Of a stretch of 64,000 nt of DNA, positions 41,600 to 53,251 are shown in pieces. The position numbers were made by a program, and so were the translations under genes. The notes beneath the pieces were generated by a model, which was given only the letters and a program-made list of their open reading frames with translations, did not search any database and was not told where the DNA came from. Source of the DNA: Anastrepha obliqua. Lineage: Eukaryota; Arthropoda; Insecta; Diptera; Tephritidae. Where the stretch lies: positions 7,690,501 through 7,754,500 of the forward strand of contig NW_026562179.1 of assembly GCF_027943255.1 (NCBI RefSeq). The letters are read 5' to 3'. Position 1 is the first letter of the stretch. The number at the start of each line of letters is the position of its first letter.

Positions 41600-43685
41600 A
41601 CCCCCTGCATTCATTAACACATCTTGAGTTGATGCGCGTTGAGGCCAGGGCCTTGATGGCTTCTTGACTATCAACAAAAATGGTAAGGTGAAGGTAAGTT
41701 CATTAGTCTTATCATTTTTTCTGCTTTGTCTATTGCGTAGATATCATCTTGGCAGATGCTACACCAGTGGGAGTCTAAAGGAACAGTTTAAAGATAATTT
41801 TTCCGCGTACACTCCCGATCCAGTTTTATTGTCCATCTTTAAGCCGTCAGTATTAATACGGTGACCACTACCATCTGATATGACTCTGGTCTACCTATCC
41901 TTCGAGTGAGGTATTCGTATTTTATAGTCTTTGTTCAGATCTACCTTGGGACCAGATAGTCTGTTTCCGATGCGCCTTGTAAGTTTTCCACAGATAGTAG
42001 AACTCATGCTTGACTTATATACCAATGGACATCCAGCGCCGCCTGAGGCGTCAATCGGAGCGCACCTGTTATTCCTACATAAGCTAATCGTTCGACTTTT
42101 ATCAGATTCTTAAGGGAAGATTGAGTTTGCACCGTATCCAATCACACGAAAGCCTCATAAGACAAAATGGGTCTGATGATCGTATCGTACGCCCAGTGGT
42201 GGATATACGGTTTCAGGTACTATTTTTTGCCAAATGTCCTCTTACAGATAAAGAGGCGAGCTTTCCTCATCAAGAACCAATTTTTGCTAAATGTCCTCTT
42301 ACAGATAAAGAGGGCGCTACAAGCTTTATTCATCCTTTCTCCGCGGTTACTTTTCCAAGAAAACTTTGAGTTCAAAATTACGCCAAGGTACTTGGCTTCG
42401 TTCGATAGGGTTAATTTTACTCTATCTTTAGTCGGTAGCGGAAAACTCGGAATTTTATATCTTCTAGTGAACAGAAGTAGCTCGGTCTTGGCTGGGTTAA
42501 CCAGTAGACTGTTTGAGATCACCCACTTAACGAGTTTGCTTAACGCTGATTGCATGAGCCCTTTGATTGTCAAAAGAAACTTACCCGTCATCAAATTGAC
42601 TACATCGGCCAATTTTGGAATAAAGAACACCCTGACCTTGCTCCATAAACTAGGGGTATACCCTGAAGATAGGGATTTCCTAATGATCTTAACTGCCCAT
42701 AAATTAATCATTCCTATTTACTGCAGTAACATCATTTGCAAAAAGCTTGGTTGCAGGGTTCCTTGGAGAGACATTTTCTAAGTCTTCAGAACGTAGATGT
42801 GTTTTCTAATTCTTCACAAAACCTCCTCCAGGATTCTTCTTTCGCTTCCTTTATTTGCCTCTTAAAGCTATTGATAGCCTTCCCAACCCTCTGTGTTTTT
42901 GACGCCTTTACTTGCTCTTCTTAGTAGTTTGAGCTCCCTGGCCCACCATGAGTTTGTTTGGGTTTTGGGAAGCCTGCTTACTGAACAATATCTACGAAAA
43001 GCTTCATCTATTGCAAATATCAGCAAATTGACGTTATTTTCCAAGCTGGAGACGTTAGTGGTTTGCTCCGCTTCAGGGAGATCTAACCTAGCCATAAGCC
43101 TAGAGAACTTTGTCCAATTTGCCTTTCTTAGATTCTATAGTGATTCGAAGAGGAGCACTTCGGTGAAACATGCCAGTTGTCAACCCTTATGTTAACAGAA
43201 GGCTAGGGCATCCGCTCTGATCGCATACTGCCGTCAGTAGGTCTGCGTTGCAAAACCGTGGGAAAAGAAGAATGTTAAGGTCCGCCGTTGCCGCTAATTT
43301 GCCCTATTTTGTCTACTTTTAGTTGCCCTGTCCCGTATCTCAATTTACCGTGCATATCTTAAAGGGTTTGATTCGTTCGTTGGGTAATACTCTCTCCCTA
43401 TGGTCCAATCTTTGGAATGTAAAAACATTTTTTTTTATCAGTGTGAGTGTTGGTACACCCTTTAACGGCACCATATCAAATTTGCATTCAGGCCATAGTT
43501 CATCAATGATACAATGGATACAATCTATAAGAAGTTCCTTGTTATTGCATCTAACCATCTTCACTACTTTGTGCCATTTGACGCCGTTAAAAAAATCCCT
43601 GTTCTATAGAACCTTGAGTGATCTCTGTGAGAAAAAATCTCACAATTTTCTTTTCCATTTATGGTTTGTGATTTTGCCTCCCGGC
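41600..43685 (-). mobile_element. LOA-like LINE remnant (LINE-E)
   Basis: Minus-strand fragments occur in the correct order. An ORF1-like segment comes first (VRCNNKELLIDCIHCIIDEL, 43564-43340). An endonuclease-RT linker follows (SWWARELKLLRRASKG, 43095-42868). The RT region (frame 42711-42220) has LWSKVRVFFIPKLAD, VNPAKTELLLFTRRYKIPSF and EAKYLGVILNSKFSWK; catalytic YADD sequence is missing. RNase H remnants follow (INTDGLKMDN, 41850; DSQEAIKALASTRI, 41670-41630). Many deletions and stops. The IDs rest on similarity to LINE-1 and LINE-D in this same window. Confidence 0.7.
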
Positions 43686-44081
43686 TGACCATAGTCGATA
43701 GTGGCTACTTGTAACTCCGGCGGCGACTTGTAGATCCATGGTTTCCAAAGATAAGGTCAAGAATTCTGAAAGCATGGTTTTAAAACTATTGATTTGAATA
43801 AGGTCTAAACTAAAAAAGTTATCCATAAAGTATGAATCAATTAAGCTATTAATATTTTTAGGAATCAATGCATAATTATTATCTACATTGTAAAAGGATT
43901 TTTGAAAAACATGCGGTTGGCACACGGTCTCAACACGACCTCCTTAGTCGGAGGCTCTGCACCCCCACAATCAAGTCACAAAATTACGGGACTCCCGTAC
44001 GCAAATAATACTGAAACTCAAATCTATCGTATTTGTGTATCAAGAAAGTATTTTAACATTATATTTGATGTATGTAACAAG
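43686..44081. other. Unassigned sequence
   Basis: No domain recognised. An 88-codon minus-strand frame (43925-43659) shows no recognisable motif. Confidence 0.35.
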
Positions 44082-44388
44082 CGGCCGTCGTAGCCGAATA
44101 GGTGGTGCGTGACTACCATTCGGAATTCACAGAGAGAACGTAGGTTCGAATCTCGGTGAAACACCAAAATTAAGAAAAACATTTTTTTAATAGCGGTCGC
44201 CCCTCGGCAGGCAATGGCAAACCTCCGAGTGTATTACATGAAAGAGTTCATCATAAAATTATCTGCCGTTCGGAGTCGGCTTGAAACTGTAGATCCCTCC
44301 ATTTATGGAACAACATCAAGAGGCATACCACAAATAGGAGGAGGAGCTCGGCCAACCACCCAAAAAGGGTGTACGTGCCAATTATAGT
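44082..44388 (+). mobile_element. tRNA-derived SINE
   Basis: The 5' part (gccgtcgtagccgaatagg) carries a pol III A box and, about 60 bp later, the B box ggttcgaatct, in a tRNA-Ser-like layout. A body with ggtcgcccctcggcaggcaa and agtcggcttgaaactgtag follows, and a 3' end gtacgtgccaattatag. Composition and architecture match a SINE type I recall as abundant in tephritid and related fly genomes. Target duplications were not clear. Confidence 0.82.
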
Positions 44389-45007
44389 TATCCGCATCAA
44401 AATCTTTAGGAAATCGAGGAAACGCGATAAACAATCTGAAAGATACAAGACCGAAAAAGTAAACAATATTCAAATAAATGAATATAGGTAAATGATATTT
44501 GACCAAACCTTAAAAACAGTTTCAAAACATCTATTTCTGGGATATTTCTGTGCTGGTCCCCGGAGAGTCGGTTAGCCTCAGTGCGTGATGAGAAATTTAC
44601 ACTTTAAGCACCCATAGACGTGATCTTTGTTCGCAACGTCCTTCTCTTCTATATAGAGTTAAGATTAAATAAGCGCGGTTTATTCTACACTTTGGCGCGA
44701 ATTGTAGCAGGATGCTCATCCGCCGGAATGAACACAAGCGTAAAATTATCACAAGTGGTTACGGTATTGATTAAATTCGTTTGCCATTTCTTAACTGGCT
44801 AAGAAAATGAAGCGAATGGGTATAAGCAAGAATGCACAGTAATGTTAAATTTAGCATTTAACGAAAAGGACAAACATTTGTATTGAACGATACAGTTTAT
44901 TATCGTTTAGGCAATTATCAAAATTAATTTCTTTTAGCGTAATCGAAATCTAGTCGTTAACATCAAAATATTCAACTTATTAGCTTTTTATTAATATAGT
45001 ATACTAT
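44389..45007. other. AT-rich DNA, nothing recognised
   Basis: No gene or bounded element. A more GC-rich patch at 44555-44620 has no identified parent. Confidence 0.4.
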
Positions 45008-46273
45008 TTAGTATGTAACCCCCGAAAATCGGGTGGGCTTTTTTCACACTGAAAGTAAACAGCATATGTGACACTTTTATATATTAAAAGTTATGATGAT
45101 TAGAAAAGTGTATATTTTTATTCATATGTAATGTGTAAGAACTTATGCATATAATTTTTTTAAAATTTTTTTCAGTTAAATCAGTAATTTTTTTTTTAAA
45201 TTACTTCATTATAAACTACATTCAACGTCAAGTTTTCGTTATTGCCTATTTGAACTCGTATACTTTCCCAGGATCTAACCCGGCTTAACTCAACATAAAT
45301 TTCATTCGTAAAATTTCTTGGATTTGCAAAAGTAAAATTTTTTTTTTCACAGATCTTTACGTTTTAAAAAATTTTAAAAAGAATGATAAAAAAAAATTTC
45401 AAAGTTCATATTCATATATAATATGATTTGATAATGGCTGCATACATAAAAATATACATGTACACACATAGAATACAATACAAAGAAAAAAAAAACACTT
45501 AAAAATGTATATCTGTGTCAAAAAGTTCGTTGATTTGATAGGTAATAGTGTTCTTTTAAATGGCGTTGGGCATCGTCTATTACTATAAAATTTGTCTGAG
45601 AATAGCCCAAATACAGTTTACCCTTGAAATAGTATCAAATAAATAACTAATTTGCCTCTCTCTCCTCATTTTTTAAAACTATTTAAAATTTTGACTTTTG
45701 CAAAAAGGATCCTACTTAAAGTAGGAACTCTTCTACGAACTCTTCTTGGTCGTCCTCTAGGCATATTTTAAAATTAAATATGGATGTACTTTTTTCTTAA
45801 AATAAATTATATTTTGCGTCTGTCCAAAACTCTTTCTAATTTGCAATGTTACCGTTGTTTTAAGTGAATTGACAAATTTCAAGTCAATTGTCAATTCATA
45901 CCAATTATTGCCATCACAACAAAATTTTGAAAAAAATTCGCAGCACCCGTTGGGACTACATATTTATAAGTAAAGAGAACAAAATAAAACAATTATTGGG
46001 AATCCAAATGTATACAATGCTGTGCTCATTAGAAAGAGAAATGTATATGCGTATATTTGTGTGTCATCCCGCTTTGCATAGACATCGCTGTTATCAATAT
46101 GAAAATTTTGATAACTTTACACGCAAATATTTCATAAACAAATTAACCAATTTTAATTTTTATAATTTTCCGGAAATATGCTCATCAAAACCTTTCTTTT
46201 GATATATATTTCATATCTGTACATATTGTAGTTTAGTCAGAATAAGCGCCATGTTTTAAAATAATACTATAGA
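45008..46273 (-). mobile_element. Helitron-4 copy A, non-autonomous
   Basis: A 1266-bp copy read on the minus strand begins TCTATAGTATTATTTT at 46273 and ends CTAA at 45008, after a perfect CCCGA/TCGGG hairpin about 11 nt upstream. Its 5' start abuts the CTAG end of copy B at 46274 with no base between. It retains only the tip of helicase coding sequence (LSRVRSW-like, near 45270). The outer flank at 45007 is not the A expected for a simple A^T insertion. Confidence 0.85.
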
Positions 46274-46529
46274 CTAGTATGTAACCCCCGAAAATCGGGT
46301 GGACTTTTTTCCCACGGAAAGTAAACAGCATATGTCACACTTTTATATATTAAAAGTTATGATGATTAGAAAAGTGTATATTTTTATTCATATGTAATAT
46401 GTAAGACCTTATGCATATAACATTTTTAAAATTTTTTTCAGTTAAATCAGTAATTTTTTTTTTTAAATTACTTCTTTATAAACTACATTCAACGTCAAGT
46501 TTTCGTTATTTCCCATTTGAACTCGTATA

Positions 46530-47813
46530 TAAGGTTGTCAAAAAAGTCTTGTGGTATTTCCGCAAGCTTGTCTTTGCAAGCGCGTAGTTCTAGTTGTATT
46601 CGTCGCATCGGTTCACGCTAGAGCTTTTTGGAAAGCTCTTTTCACGTGCTAACACGTGTTTGATTAATTGTTGTTTGCTTTTAGTCGTTCTTGAGTTATA
46701 GCGTCGCAAACATGGAGCAAAATAAAGAGAAAACACGGCATATTTTACAGTACTACTACGATAAAGGCAAAAATGCATCTCATGCTGCCAATAAAATTTG
46801 TGCAGTTTATGGACCCGATACAGTTTCCATTTCCACCGCACAATGATGGTTTCAACGTTTTCGTTCAGGTGCATAGGTGATCGAAGATGCGCCACGGTCC
46901 GGAAGGCTTGTCGTCAAAAATTGCGATAAAATCGCTGAATTGATCGAAAGAGACCGGCATAGTAGCAGCCGTAGCATCGGCCAAGAGCTGGGCATGAGTC
47001 ATCAAACCGTTATAAACCATTTGAAGAAGCTTGGATTCAAAAAGAAGCTCGATGTATGGGTGCCACACGACTTGATGCAAAAAAACATTTTTTCCCGTAT
47101 GGATGCATGCGAATCGCTTCTGAATCGCAACAAAATCAACCCGTTTTTGAAGCGGATGGTGACTGGCGATGAAAAGTGGGTCACTTACGACAACGTGAAG
47201 CGCAAACGGTCGTGGTCGAAAAGCGGTGAAGCTGCCCAGACGGTGGCCAAGCCTGGATTGACGGCCAGGAAGGTTCTTCTGTGTGTTTGGTGGGATTGGC
47301 AGGGAATCATCTACTATGAGCTGCTCCCCTATGGCCAAACGCTCAATTCGGACCTGAACTGCCAACAACTGCACCGCTTGAATGCAGCACTCATGCAGAA
47401 GAGGCCATCTTTGATCAACATAGGCCGAATTGTCTTCCATCAGGACAACGCCAGGCCACACACATCTTTGGTGACGCGCCAGAAGCTCCGGGAGCTCGGA
47501 TGGGAGGTTCTTTTGCATCCACCATATAGTCCGGATCTCGCACCAAGTGACTACCACCTATTTCTGTCCATGGCGAACGAGCTTGGTAGTCGGAAGTTGT
47601 CCACAAGAGAGTCCTGTGAAAATTGGCTCTCCGAGTTTTTTGACAATAGGGAAGCGAGCTTCTATAAGAGTGGCATTATGAAGTTGGCATCTCGTTGGGA
47701 ACTCGTCATCGAACAAAACGGCGCATATTTGACTTAAATCGCATTATTATAACCAATTTTATGAACAATTGAAAATTCAATAAAAATACCGCAAGACTTT
47801 TTTGACAACCTCA
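46530..47813 (+). mobile_element. Mariner element (mellifera-type), 1284 bp
   Basis: Inverted repeats taaggttgtcaaaaaagtct at 46530 and the complement of tgaggttgtcaaaaaagtct at 47813, with TA at 46528-46529 and 47814-47815. Helitron copy A shows the empty site at about 45256-45275 (actcgtatactttcccagga). The length is typical for mariner. The transposase carries two stops. Confidence 0.93.
46712..47737 (+). pseudogene. Mariner transposase, DD34D, two stops
   Basis: The frame from ATG 46712 (MEQNKEKTRHILQYYYDKGK) to TAA 47737 is 341 codons, interrupted by TGA at 46844-46846 and TAG at 46874-46876. The rest is open. Helix-turn-helix DNA-binding region first (SSRSIGQELGMSHQTVINHL), then catalytic TGDEKWV, HQDNARPHTS and YSPDLAPSDYHLF. 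I count 34 residues between the second and third Asp, the canonical mariner spacing. Subfamily (mellifera, known from Apis and Ceratitis) is from memory. Both stops lie in the N-terminal DNA-binding part. Confidence 0.92.
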
Positions 47814-47815
47814 TA

Positions 47816-48005
47816 TTTTTCCAAGATCTAACCCGGCTTAACGCAACATAAAGTTGGCCGTGAGCAAAGCAATCCTCCTTTAAATGAAGTCCCGCCCTTG
47901 ATAATGTTTGCCCCTGGGCCTTATTTATTGTTATGGCGAAGGCTATGGTAATGGGAAATTGGCGGCGCTTCAACGTAAAAGGAAGTGTGGTTTCGCTCGT
48001 TTTTT
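47816..48005 (-). pseudogene. Helitron Pif1-like helicase C-terminal remnant
   Basis: The minus strand reads LKRRQFPITIAFAITINKAQ, then GQTLSRAG, then CFAHGQLYVALSRVRSW, the helicase region VI-like end of RepHel proteins. It is the same segment as in Helitron-1 but with clearly different sequence, so it belongs to a different Helitron family. No initiator domain. The mariner insertion follows directly after the SRVRSW stretch. Confidence 0.82.
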
Positions 48006-48436
48006 AAAACTATTTAAAATTTTGTGTTTTGCAAAAAGGATCAAACGCACACAAAATTTTTAAATACATACATACGTTTACATATTTTAGTTCAATTGTA
48101 TCATATATGAACGAAAACAAAAGTGGATGCTTCTACCAATCATATCCAATACGTGACGTTTCAAACATTTATCACTTACTTACCTGCTCTATTCCTCCAC
48201 TTAAAGTAGGAACTCTTCTTGGTCGTCCTCTAGGCATATTTTAAAATTAAATATGGATGTACTTTTTTCTTAAAATGAATTATATTTTGCGTCTGTCCAA
48301 AACTCTTTCTAATTTGCACTGTTACCGTTGTTTTAAGTGAATTGACAAATTTCAAGTAAATTGTCAATTCATACCAATTATTGCCATCACAACAAAATTT
48401 TGAAAAAAATTTGCAGCACCCGTTGGGACTATTGGC

Positions 48437-48640
48437 CTCGGGAGACGGTCCAGCATGCTTGACTGAGGTTTGTGTGTGTTAGTGCAGTCGGGTGTCGTCG
48501 TGTCACACATACTTGTTGTCGGCTTTTGAATGATGAAAATCAAAAATTTTAGATATTAGCGTCAATCAGCCGACACGCACACATATAAAGTTCTTGTCAA
48601 ACAATGCTTGCCCGTCCCAGAGGCCATATGTTCATGAATA
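48437..48640. other. Segment present only in Helitron-4 copy B
   Basis: Between cccgttgggact and acatatttat, continuous in copy A at about 45946-45970, copy B has about 205 extra bp, GC-richer, with tgagtgtgttagtgcagt-like sequence. Either a filler captured by copy B or a deletion in copy A. No match to other sequence in the window. Confidence 0.5.
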
Positions 48641-48985
48641 CATATTTATTAGTAAAGAGAACAAAATAAAACAATTATTGAGAATCCAAATGTATACAAT
48701 GCTGTGCTCATTAGAAAGAGAGCTAAACAAAGCAAACGATGAGTACATATATATGCGTATACGAGTATTTGTGTGTCATCTCGCTTTGCATAGACATCGC
48801 TGTTATCAATATGAAAATTTTGATAACTTTACACGCAAATATTTCATGAACAAATTAACCAATTTTAATTTTTATAATTTTCCGGAAATACGCTCATCAA
48901 AACCTTTCTTTTGATATATATTTCATATCTGTACATATTGTAGTTTAGTCAGAATAAGGGCTATGTTTTAAAATAATACTATAGA

Positions 48986-49702
48986 TAAAAAACAGACAAA
49001 CGTACTGCCATTGAGTTAGTTAAAATTTTATTTATATAGCCTACTTAAATAGCATAGCTCTAAAAAACTGCAATCATTATTTTGGCAAACATTGAGTGTG
49101 TACTAATTCTCTTTTTGAATTAACTGATTTTATTCTGATTCTAAGAATTACAATCTGCATTCAATTCACAATTCATCGATTGTAATCAAAAAGCGCTTAC
49201 AATCAAATTGATGGCAGTCGATGTCAATCAGAGATTCAATAAAAGTTTGAGTTTGCAATCTCAAAATATACAATAACTTACTAAAGTTAAATGTAAGTAA
49301 AGCCTTACGTTTTATTGTTATAGTATACTGTGTTATGAGATCATAAACGAATTCTGGTAGATCTGATTGTATCGATATTCCGCAACCGCGGCGTGCACAC
49401 TAGCTTATATCCTCCAGTTTGAGTACGTAGGCTCGATAACACAGCAGCAAAACAAAGCTACCAGCATAACTATCGCCTCAACAAGATAATTTAATAATTA
49501 CACAATGGGGAATCCTAACCTGCCAAAATACATAATTTCCTTCTACAATCCTAAGAGGGGTAGGAATCCTTAATCCAGCTAGCGAATGTGTATGTGGTGT
49601 GACTGCTCTGTACCCACCCTACCTTGACTTTGTGTATGTAAATAAAGCCCCAACCATATAAGCTCCCTTCCAAAATCTGACTAAAAAAACTTACTAAGTC
49701 AT
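48986..49702. other. Unassigned DNA, no gene
   Basis: No coding potential seen. Direct TTGAATT/CAATTC-type motifs around 49110-49260. A TGTTATGAG...ACACA stretch (about 49330-49505) could be a solo LTR, but no duplication was found. Confidence 0.35.
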
Positions 49703-51770
49703 TTTAGGTTAGGTTAGGTTGTAGTCGGCCTACAATAGTCAACTCACTTAGACCATGTAGGTCCGTTGTAGTACCAATGTGTAACGCGGGAACCTCAGTG
49801 TGTGTTTATCATGGAACCATTTAAACGCTCTTATGAAGCGTAGGATAGGTTTTATCCCAACACGGATAGTTTTGTAAAAGAGTCATAAAACTATTTTCCT
49901 AACAACCTTGTTCTACTCCTAGCTAAGACTGGATAATTACAAAGGAAGTGTTCTACTATTTCTTCCTCGTCTCCATAACAAATCCTAGAAGAGTGCCTAC
50001 CTAACAGCCAATAACCGGTGACACAAGCCACGACCTTTGAGATGTTCTCCCTTGAGAGGTTGCGCAGTTTTCCTAACCGTTTCTTATCTATTTGCGGACA
50101 AATTGGCCTGGTTGTAATACAAGTATTTTCTTCTCCCCATGACGTACTGGCCCCTTGCAGAATATTATTTTTTATTCTTAATTAGCCATAGAATTTCCAA
50201 TCTTGCCTCTGTTTTCAAGTAGTGGAAGATTATTACCCATTCAGGCTAGTTCAACGGCCATGCGAATTCCTTCCATATCTCTATGTTCCGAACCCGGACT
50301 GACTTGAAGACGGTGCTAATATCATTTAGAGTTGCCAATCATTCCTGAGCAACCTGTGACCTTAGTATAACTGCGTCCATAGATTTGATGACCGGCTAGC
50401 TATTCGGGAAGAGACTTATCGTAGTTTTTGTTACAGCGTGTATGTTAAAGTACACAGTTATCTCCTTAAGACTTCTGCCTGGTACACGTTACAATAGTCC
50501 CGAAGTCGGACAGATAATTTGAATCCACATTCTTTTGAAAAAACTCGATAGCTTACTTTGTTTTCTAGCTTCGATCCATCCGTATGCAAATTTATTTCCC
50601 CTCTTCTCCATTGTCTTTGAGTTTGCCACTCTCTTCCTCACGGGATGTTAGTCTTGCAGAGCCTGTAGAAGGTGGGTTTAGGGAAAGAGTAGACAATTTT
50701 TTGATTATAACTACATACTATCTACTATAGGAGCGTGACGGAAACTTCGGGTCTTCCATAGCGCCTTACTATTAAGTCTGAGCGCTGCCACGTGTTTTTC
50801 TACCAGTTTTAGAGCAGGAAGTTGAATAGCACATCGGGCACTTTATTTGGGGTAGTCCTTAAAGCACCGGTGATGAATAGAAACGCAGTCAGTTTCATAT
50901 GACATGCCTTTTATGTTGATGGCCACCACACAAGTATTCCATATAGCAAATATGCCGAACTACCGAAGTGTACAGCCCATGTGTAATACGAGGTGTTAGT
51001 TCTCATTTAATTCTGACCGCTTTTTTCATGTGTAAAAAGCAATGTTGGCCTTTAAACCCTATTCTCAATATTAAGTTTTCCTTCAAAGGAATCTCCACAC
51101 CCTTGAAAATTATTGAAGAGACTGAAGGTAGTCAATGCAAAGGCAGTCCTTGTAAAGAGAGTTAGTTCAGTTTTATCGGCTCTCTATCCAGTTACGAAGC
51201 GCGGCCATGTTAGAGCGCATAATACTTGCGAGTGTGTTGGGATACTTGCCTTTACCAGCGATTCTCAAACCATCAGTACGAGCTATGACGTGGCAACCCT
51301 CTTTCTCTATGGTCAGCAGCAAAGAGTTCATTGTCAAAATCCAGAGGAGAGGGGAGAGGAACCCTCCCTAAGGAGTACCTCTGCAGACCTGTCTCGTTAT
51401 TATTCCGTTACTTAATCTAGCAAACACCAGTTATGCCGCTTGTATTAATATTGTTGGAGGCTCCTTAAATGTTTACAAAAGCTATCAAAGCAAACTTTTT
51501 TTCTATGAGGTTCTTTTCCACGAACACTGCAGCTGAGTATGAAGAGATTTCTGTAGATTTGCCTTTTATGTAGGCATGTTGTGATGAGGAGAACCTGCTG
51601 ATTGTTAATAGATTCGATTTGTGGGTGGTGACAAGTCCAAGCACTCAGTCAGAAAGACCATTATACTACATGCGGCTAGATTACACTGGAAGGAATAGAG
51701 AGACAGGATAGAAATTATATGGATGGTAAGACAGGCAAATTGGTTGGAGGTCACGCTTCTGCGAATCTAT
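49703..51770 (-). mobile_element. LOA-like LINE remnant (LINE-A) with (CCTAA)n tail
   Basis: The 3' end at about 49703-49720 is caacctaacctaacctaa on the minus strand, followed upstream by decayed RNase H/C-terminal sequence. Readable RT pieces are QHAYIKGKSTE (about 51590), RYSLGRVPLPS (about 51365, a decayed QGGVLSPLL region) and KTELTLF-like near 51160. It begins in mid-RT, so it is 5'-truncated or cut by LINE-B. Heavily mutated. Confidence 0.62.
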
Positions 51771-51969
51771 GCTCTGCAGTGTCCTCATTTTAACGACAAG
51801 ATAGGCATATTGGACCGCCAATGATTCTCTTGGTAGCCATATGCTGACCATAGGTCTTCTGCCCTGTGAGTACACCTACCAGTAGTCTCAGGTCCGTCTT
51901 GCTGAGCTTTAGGAGAAAGGTCGCTGTTTTCCTGTTTGGTTCTTTCAGAAAGCACTTGGCTACTCTGTA

Positions 51970-53251
51970 CGAGGGGTGCCTTTTATATGTCGGGATTTGG
52001 CAACCCTGGTGTTGCAATCTGGCAACTGACAGCTGTATCGCAAAGTTTGCCATTTTTTGGCTTTTACGTACTCAGAACGTTTTGAAATACCAGCGCTATT
52101 TGTGTTGTTTACAGTAACTGCATCTCGGTCCAGAACTGGAATTAAATCGTGACATTTTCGTGCGATTATTTTTTACAACTTTCGACGTGGATTAATTCAG
52201 CAACATTGCATGGATGAACTTAATTAATTTTTTGGCGATGAAGCCCCATCAAGGACCAGTGTTTATCGATGGTATGGTGAATTCAATCGTGGTCGTAGTT
52301 CACTCCAAGACGAATTTCGTGAAGGTCGTCCAAAACAGTTGTTGTTCCGAAAACCATTGATGCTGTGCGCGAACTGATATTGCAAGATCTTCATGTGACC
52401 TATCGTGAGATTGAGACAATCTTAGGCATTAGTGGGAACAGCATACATTCAATATTGCATAAACATTTGACTGTCAAAAAAATTTGTTCGCGTTGGATCC
52501 CACACAATTTGCCAATCGCTCAAAAAAAGGCTCGTGTCGATTGGTCGAAGGAAATGCTCAAAAAATACGATCGCGGGGCTTCGAAACACGTCTATGACAT
52601 CGTGACAGGTGATGAATCATGGATTTACGCATATGAGCCCGAAAGTAAACAGCACTCGACTGTATAGGTGTTTCAAGATGAGCCAAATCCAACAAAATTT
52701 GTTCGCGCACGAAGCACTTCCAAGCAAATGGTCGCCTGTTTTTTCGGAAAAACTGAACATGTTGCAACCGTACCACTAGAACAACGCAGAACAGTAAATT
52801 CTGAGTGGTACACAACCATTTGTTTGCCAGTTGTCTTCCAAGAAATTAGGAAAACCAATCGCCAAAGACGGATCACTCTTCACCAGGACAATGCGAGCTT
52901 TCACACATCGGCTCAAACAACTGCATTTTGGAGCAGCCAAAACATCGAATTAATGGGTCATCCGCCGTATAGTCCTTACTTGGCACCGAATGACTTCTTT
53001 TTATTCCCGTACGTAAAAAACAAACTGAGAGGTCAACGTTTTTCGACACCTGAAGAAGCGGTTGCGGCATTCAAAATGCATGTTTTGGAGATACCTTATT
53101 CAGAGTGGCAAAAGTGCTTCGATAATTGGTTCAAACGCATGCAAAAGTGTATAGATCTTCATGGAGAATATTTTGAAAAACAATCAAGTGATTTTCGATG
53201 ATTAAAATTTGTTTTTGTTCTCTAATCCGGACATATAAAAGGCACCCCTCG
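51970..53251 (+). mobile_element. Mariner element, 1282 bp, inside LINE-B
   Basis: Inverted repeats CGAGGGGTGCCTTTTATATG at 51970 and its complement ending at 53251, with TA at 51968-51969 and 53252-53253. Joining the flanks restores the LINE-B reading GRWSELNSY/RVAKCFLKEP. The transposase is broken. Confidence 0.92.
52153..53201 (+). pseudogene. Mariner transposase, DD34D-type, several lesions
   Basis: The plus-strand protein reads RAIIFYNFRRGLIQQHC from about 52159, then TAA near 52225, then FGDEAPSRTSVYRWYGEFNR. A one-base deletion lies near 52335. The main frame 52365-52667 has HVTYREIETILGISGNSIHS and TGDESWIYAYEP, ends with TAG (Trp position) and continues at 52668-53201 with DEPNPTKFVRA, LHQDNASFHT and YSPYLAPNDFFLF. 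Spacing between the second and third catalytic Asp is 34. In the last motif the usual SPDLAP reads SPYLAP. Not functional. Confidence 0.88.

Larger units (their letters stand above)
46274..48985 (-). mobile_element. Helitron-4 copy B, with helicase remnant and a mariner insert
   Basis: It starts TCTATAGTATTATTTT at 48985 (T at 48986) and ends ACTAG at 46274, after the same CCCGA/TCGGG hairpin. Without the mariner (46530-47813) it is about 1.43 kb. It shares both end regions with copy A, but keeps about 180 bp of Pif1-like helicase (47816-48005) and about 205 bp (48437-48640) that copy A lacks. The two are therefore different deletion derivatives of one family. Confidence 0.87.

Noticed and set aside
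44084..44160. Functional tRNA gene
   Set aside because: A and B boxes are present, but stems are imperfect and it continues into a SINE body without a T-run terminator after the acceptor.
47734..47811. Helicase frame reading on through the mariner end
   Set aside because: The last ~25 codons of that frame are translated mariner terminal sequence (YNNAI end), not Helitron protein.
49330..49505. Possible solo LTR (TGTTATGAG...ACACA)
   Set aside because: No matching target duplication, promoter/poly(A) layout or second copy in the window.
49702..49720. TTAGG-like repeats (ttaggttaggttagg) as telomeric DNA
   Set aside because: Only about three units, lying exactly at the 3' end of LINE-A where a short repeat tail is expected. 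Flies generally lack TTAGG telomeres.
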